In this document: piece after piece, positions 60,903-64,000 of the stretch
Position numbering within the stretch: the stretch's first letter is position 1
Layout: the number at the start of each line of letters is the position of its first letter
Assembly (NCBI GenBank): GCA_012295275.1
Contig: CM022666.1
Coordinates: 660,001-724,000, forward strand
DNA: 64,000 nucleotides
Direction of reading: 5' to 3'
DNA from: Chrysomallon squamiferum
Taxonomy: Eukaryota; Mollusca; Gastropoda; Neomphalida; Peltospiridae
Translations under genes and position numbers: made by a program
The notes under the pieces: model-generated
Database searches by the model: none
Seen by the model: the letters and a program-made list of their open reading frames with translations, nothing else
What the model was told of the DNA's origin: nothing

Positions 60903-61823
60903 CTGAAATAACATTTTAAACATCAGTAAAACAGAAAGACTCAAAAATACATACTTAAGTCATCATCAGGATGTCACTTGCTGCTGATGACCTGAATAGC
61001 TGCAACATGAAATGAACAGCAAATGAATGAACTGATAAAAATTTAATGACATTTCATCATATTTTATTATCAACTAGAAAAGACAAAATGTTTTATTTTA
61101 TTAATTTCATAAACATAATTTTAATCTCTGGTTATTTTATTTCATATTTATTTTCAAAACTATGCACAGAGAGAACATCTCCTACTGTCACAAAATATTT
61201 CTTTTAGCAGCAAGAAATATTTTGTATGCACCCTCTCATCTACCATAAAATATGCACCATTTGCTTTGATAAACCAATGGTAATCTTTTACAGCATTTCC
61301 TTAACTTTCACAGGAAGTCAAAAGATACACATGGTGCAGTACATCCTACATGGTACTGTGTATCACACAGATATAACAATAGTGTTTAATTAAACAAATA
61401 AACCAGACAAATGCTTCACAATGAGGATCTGCTATGGCATACAATGTATGTACTTCATGATAACAAAAACAATTATAACAAAAAATGTTTTGAAGGGTTG
61501 TAAAACAAGTATTTACTTGTAACTGGCCTAGAACTGTGTCCAAAGCAGTGTTTTAGTATTATTTTGTTGTTACACACACAAAGGTCGAACAAGTTCTGTA
61601 TCATTAACAAAATGAAAGCTGACAGTTAGAGACAGTGTTTCTTTATTATTCAAATGAGACGCTGAGTAAATCATATCTTCACACATAAAAAGCTCTGTGC
61701 TGTCATCTCTGTTTGTAGGTGAAGATGTAATGTTGAGTTAGTCTCAACAGAACCAAGGGAGGTGTTCACTGGTCATGACTCCCCTCTGTCAAACATCTGA
61801 ATTAATTTAAAATCAGTCCTCCT

Positions 61824-61828
<5 letters not shown>

Positions 61829-61861
<33 letters not shown>

Positions 61862-61882
61862 GTATGTGTTATGTGTTGTGTG

Positions 61883-61915
<33 letters not shown>
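61829..61915. repeat. (CT)n/(GT)n microsatellite
   Basis: CT run, then TGTTGTG units passing into a GT run. Confidence 0.93.
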
Positions 61916-63715
61916 TGTGAGCAGACAGACAAGCACACAGAAAGAAAGACAAAAAATACAAAGATAAACTGACAGACAAAGCAACAGAGAGATAAAAAGA
62001 TAAAAATATATATATATATATTTTTTTTTTATTTGATATAAATATGAAAAGAGAAATGAAAATCCAATCCTGACAGTCTTTGGTCTACTTTTATTAAATA
62101 GCAACATGCTCCACTGACCATAAACATGTCTTTGGTGAAAAAAACAAAATTCACGGAGCACTATCTAGAATGGAAAATAACAGACAGCAGAACCAACTGC
62201 GACACCTGACAGTCTTCAAACTTGTGTCCTTCAACTTCCAACCCCCCCCACCGCACCCCCCCACCCTGTACCCCAGCACGGACCCACCCTTTCTTCCCCA
62301 CAAAAATAACCTGCTCCAGTCATGCCTGGGAGAAAAAGAGATGACCAGGAGACAGATTTGCCATTAAAGTCCACTCACAACTGACCAGCAGTTGACCAGT
62401 GCATCAATTTGAGGAAATAATTAGAGCAATTTGTCAGTGGAGTAATATTTGTGTGCCCAGCAGACAGGATATGGCAGCTGATAGGAATTATTCTAGCAGT
62501 AAATTTGATTCTGGTCGCAGATTTGGAAACGATACCAGCTTCAATCAGCAGTGATTGGACGAATTAGTTTTTATTGACAAATATCGACAGAAGAGCCAAT
62601 TCTGTTAGTGCTGCAGATGTCAAGCGTGAAATATAGAAGTTACCAATGTAAAAATGTCTGATGTAATTTTATTACTTCCTAAAAATACTTCCATCTTGTT
62701 ATAAATTCATCCGTATTTGTCGTGATACTTGTTTGGTGGTATTTTTTGTTCAAGCTGCTTTTTGTTGTTGTGCTTTGTTGTTATTATTCTTTCTTTAATA
62801 TTTATTTATTTATTTATTTCATTTTTTCCCCCCTCATTAAATATGTTTTTTGTTTTTGTTATTAAAACTAAATGTAAATTTTTGGTGATGATACAAACTG
62901 CCTCTTTGCATACACATTATTGAGGACATATTAATCAACAAAAATTTATAAAATGGACTCATGATTAAAATACTTGTCACAATTTGAATGATGCCTATAA
63001 TGATTATGAAAGTAGTGATGATAGTAACCATGGAAATATTATCACACCTCTAGTAACATACAGAATATCAAAACCCTGGAGTTTTCCAAGATTTTGTAAA
63101 AATGGGTGACGCCATTGTTGTGTTGGAGATTAAAAAAAAATTTAAAAATAAATTTAAAAAAACATGTAAAAAGAAGAAGATGATTCACAAGAACATTGTT
63201 ATGAAAAAATGTTGCAGGAAAAATATTTATATTTTTGTTGTTGTTGTTATTGACCTAGCTGCACTTTTATGTCAATAGTCATGATACATCTGTGATTGGT
63301 TCCAGCTTTTAAACAAAATTCCCCTTATATTCTGAAAGTCAAGCATGAAGACTGCATGCTGTTACTAAACATAATTATACTGTGCACAAATAACCTGACT
63401 TAAAAAAATAAATTTTAAAATATGTAACATCTTTTATTTCCCTATTGTTAACATTCTAAACTTTTTTCAGTAATTCTGACATGCTAATGTCAGAGTCATT
63501 GACACAAGTTTAAAAAACTTCACTTCGTGACAGATGCACAATGGTGTAATCCTACACACAGACAGCAGGACGCCCGTAATGAGATAAATGAAAATTGTTG
63601 ACAACAGCAACACCTGTGCCCACGTCATTTTATTCACATGAGCACATTCTGACTGCACCACGTGAATTAAATCTTCTTTTTTTTTTTTTTTTTTCACTAT
63701 TGTTGCTATACATGG

Positions 63716-63716
<1 letters not shown>

Positions 63717-63766
<50 letters not shown>

Positions 63767-63795
63767 GTTCAATTTTTTTTTTTTTTTTTTTTTAT
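63717..63795. repeat. (TTA)n microsatellite and poly(T)
   Basis: TTA triplets ending in a T run. Confidence 0.95.
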
Positions 63796-64000
63796 ACTAG
63801 TTCTTTTGTTGGTGTTGCCACTGCTGCTGTTGTTGTTATCATTTCTATATATTTGAACTGCTGCATTTTTTACTGTAGTTTTTGTAATTATCATCTTCAT
63901 CATTAAACATGCATTTTTATTTTTATATATATATTCTGTCACAGATTGTGTATGTATTATTATTTTACAATTACTACTGCAGTTGCTGGATTTTGTTTTG

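Larger units (their letters stand above)
60903..64000. other. Probable long intron of FARP, no exon recognised
   Basis: The exon at 60722-60902 has a good 3' splice site, so more upstream exons exist. I find no FERM-like coding exon up to the right edge. The stretch holds (CT)n/(GT)n at 61829-61915, a C-rich patch at 62243-62290, AT-rich unique DNA and (TTA)n near the end. Confidence 0.55.

Noticed and set aside
62170-62367. Proline-rich + strand frame as a coding exon
   Set aside because: The prolines come from a C-rich low-complexity patch, and it is antisense within the likely FARP intron with no splice support.

Overview
This is a eukaryotic, invertebrate nuclear window, AT-rich and loaded with simple repeats. 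Every confident gene is split by GT-AG introns. A mollusc is the best fit: position 26655-26930 resembles a short repeat that I recall as common in mollusc, especially gastropod, genomes. I cannot separate gastropod from cephalopod by reading alone.

Layout. (1) 1-18.8 kb has no gene I can support. It is a desert of microsatellites broken by non-repetitive, CpG-bearing islands (about 1-360, 4030-4600, 5890-6310, 8600-9730, 11125-12250, 15930-16640) that look like conserved non-coding or promoter-like DNA. (2) 18.8-23 kb: RHBDD1/RHBDL4 rhomboid protease, + strand, five coding exons, complete. (3) 25.8-27.5 kb: a THAP zinc-finger gene, - strand, with one unresolved splice junction. (4) 29.0-31.7 kb: an unrecognised single-pass membrane protein, + strand, five exons. 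(5) 36.4-41.6 kb: an EPSTI1-like gene with a C-terminal CUE domain, - strand, eight exons. A small FLYWCH zinc-finger ORF lies antisense in its third intron. (6) 42.1-44.6 kb: TMEM254, + strand, four exons, head-to-head with EPSTI1 across a 561-bp gap. (7) 49.9-60.9 kb: the DH-PH-PH half of a FARP-type Rho guanine-exchange factor, - strand, 17 exons. Its FERM half must lie beyond the right edge.

The genes do not form a pathway; they look like ordinary cellular genes plus two transposon-flavoured zinc-finger genes (THAP and FLYWCH). The strongest unusual pattern is that several local tandem duplications begin at, or copy, a splice junction: RHBDD1 intron 4, intron 2 and the 5' flank of the membrane-protein gene, and two FARP introns. 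In FARP the copied 5' splice sites lie 24 bp apart and in frame, so alternative use would add 8-residue repeats to the linker before the DH domain.
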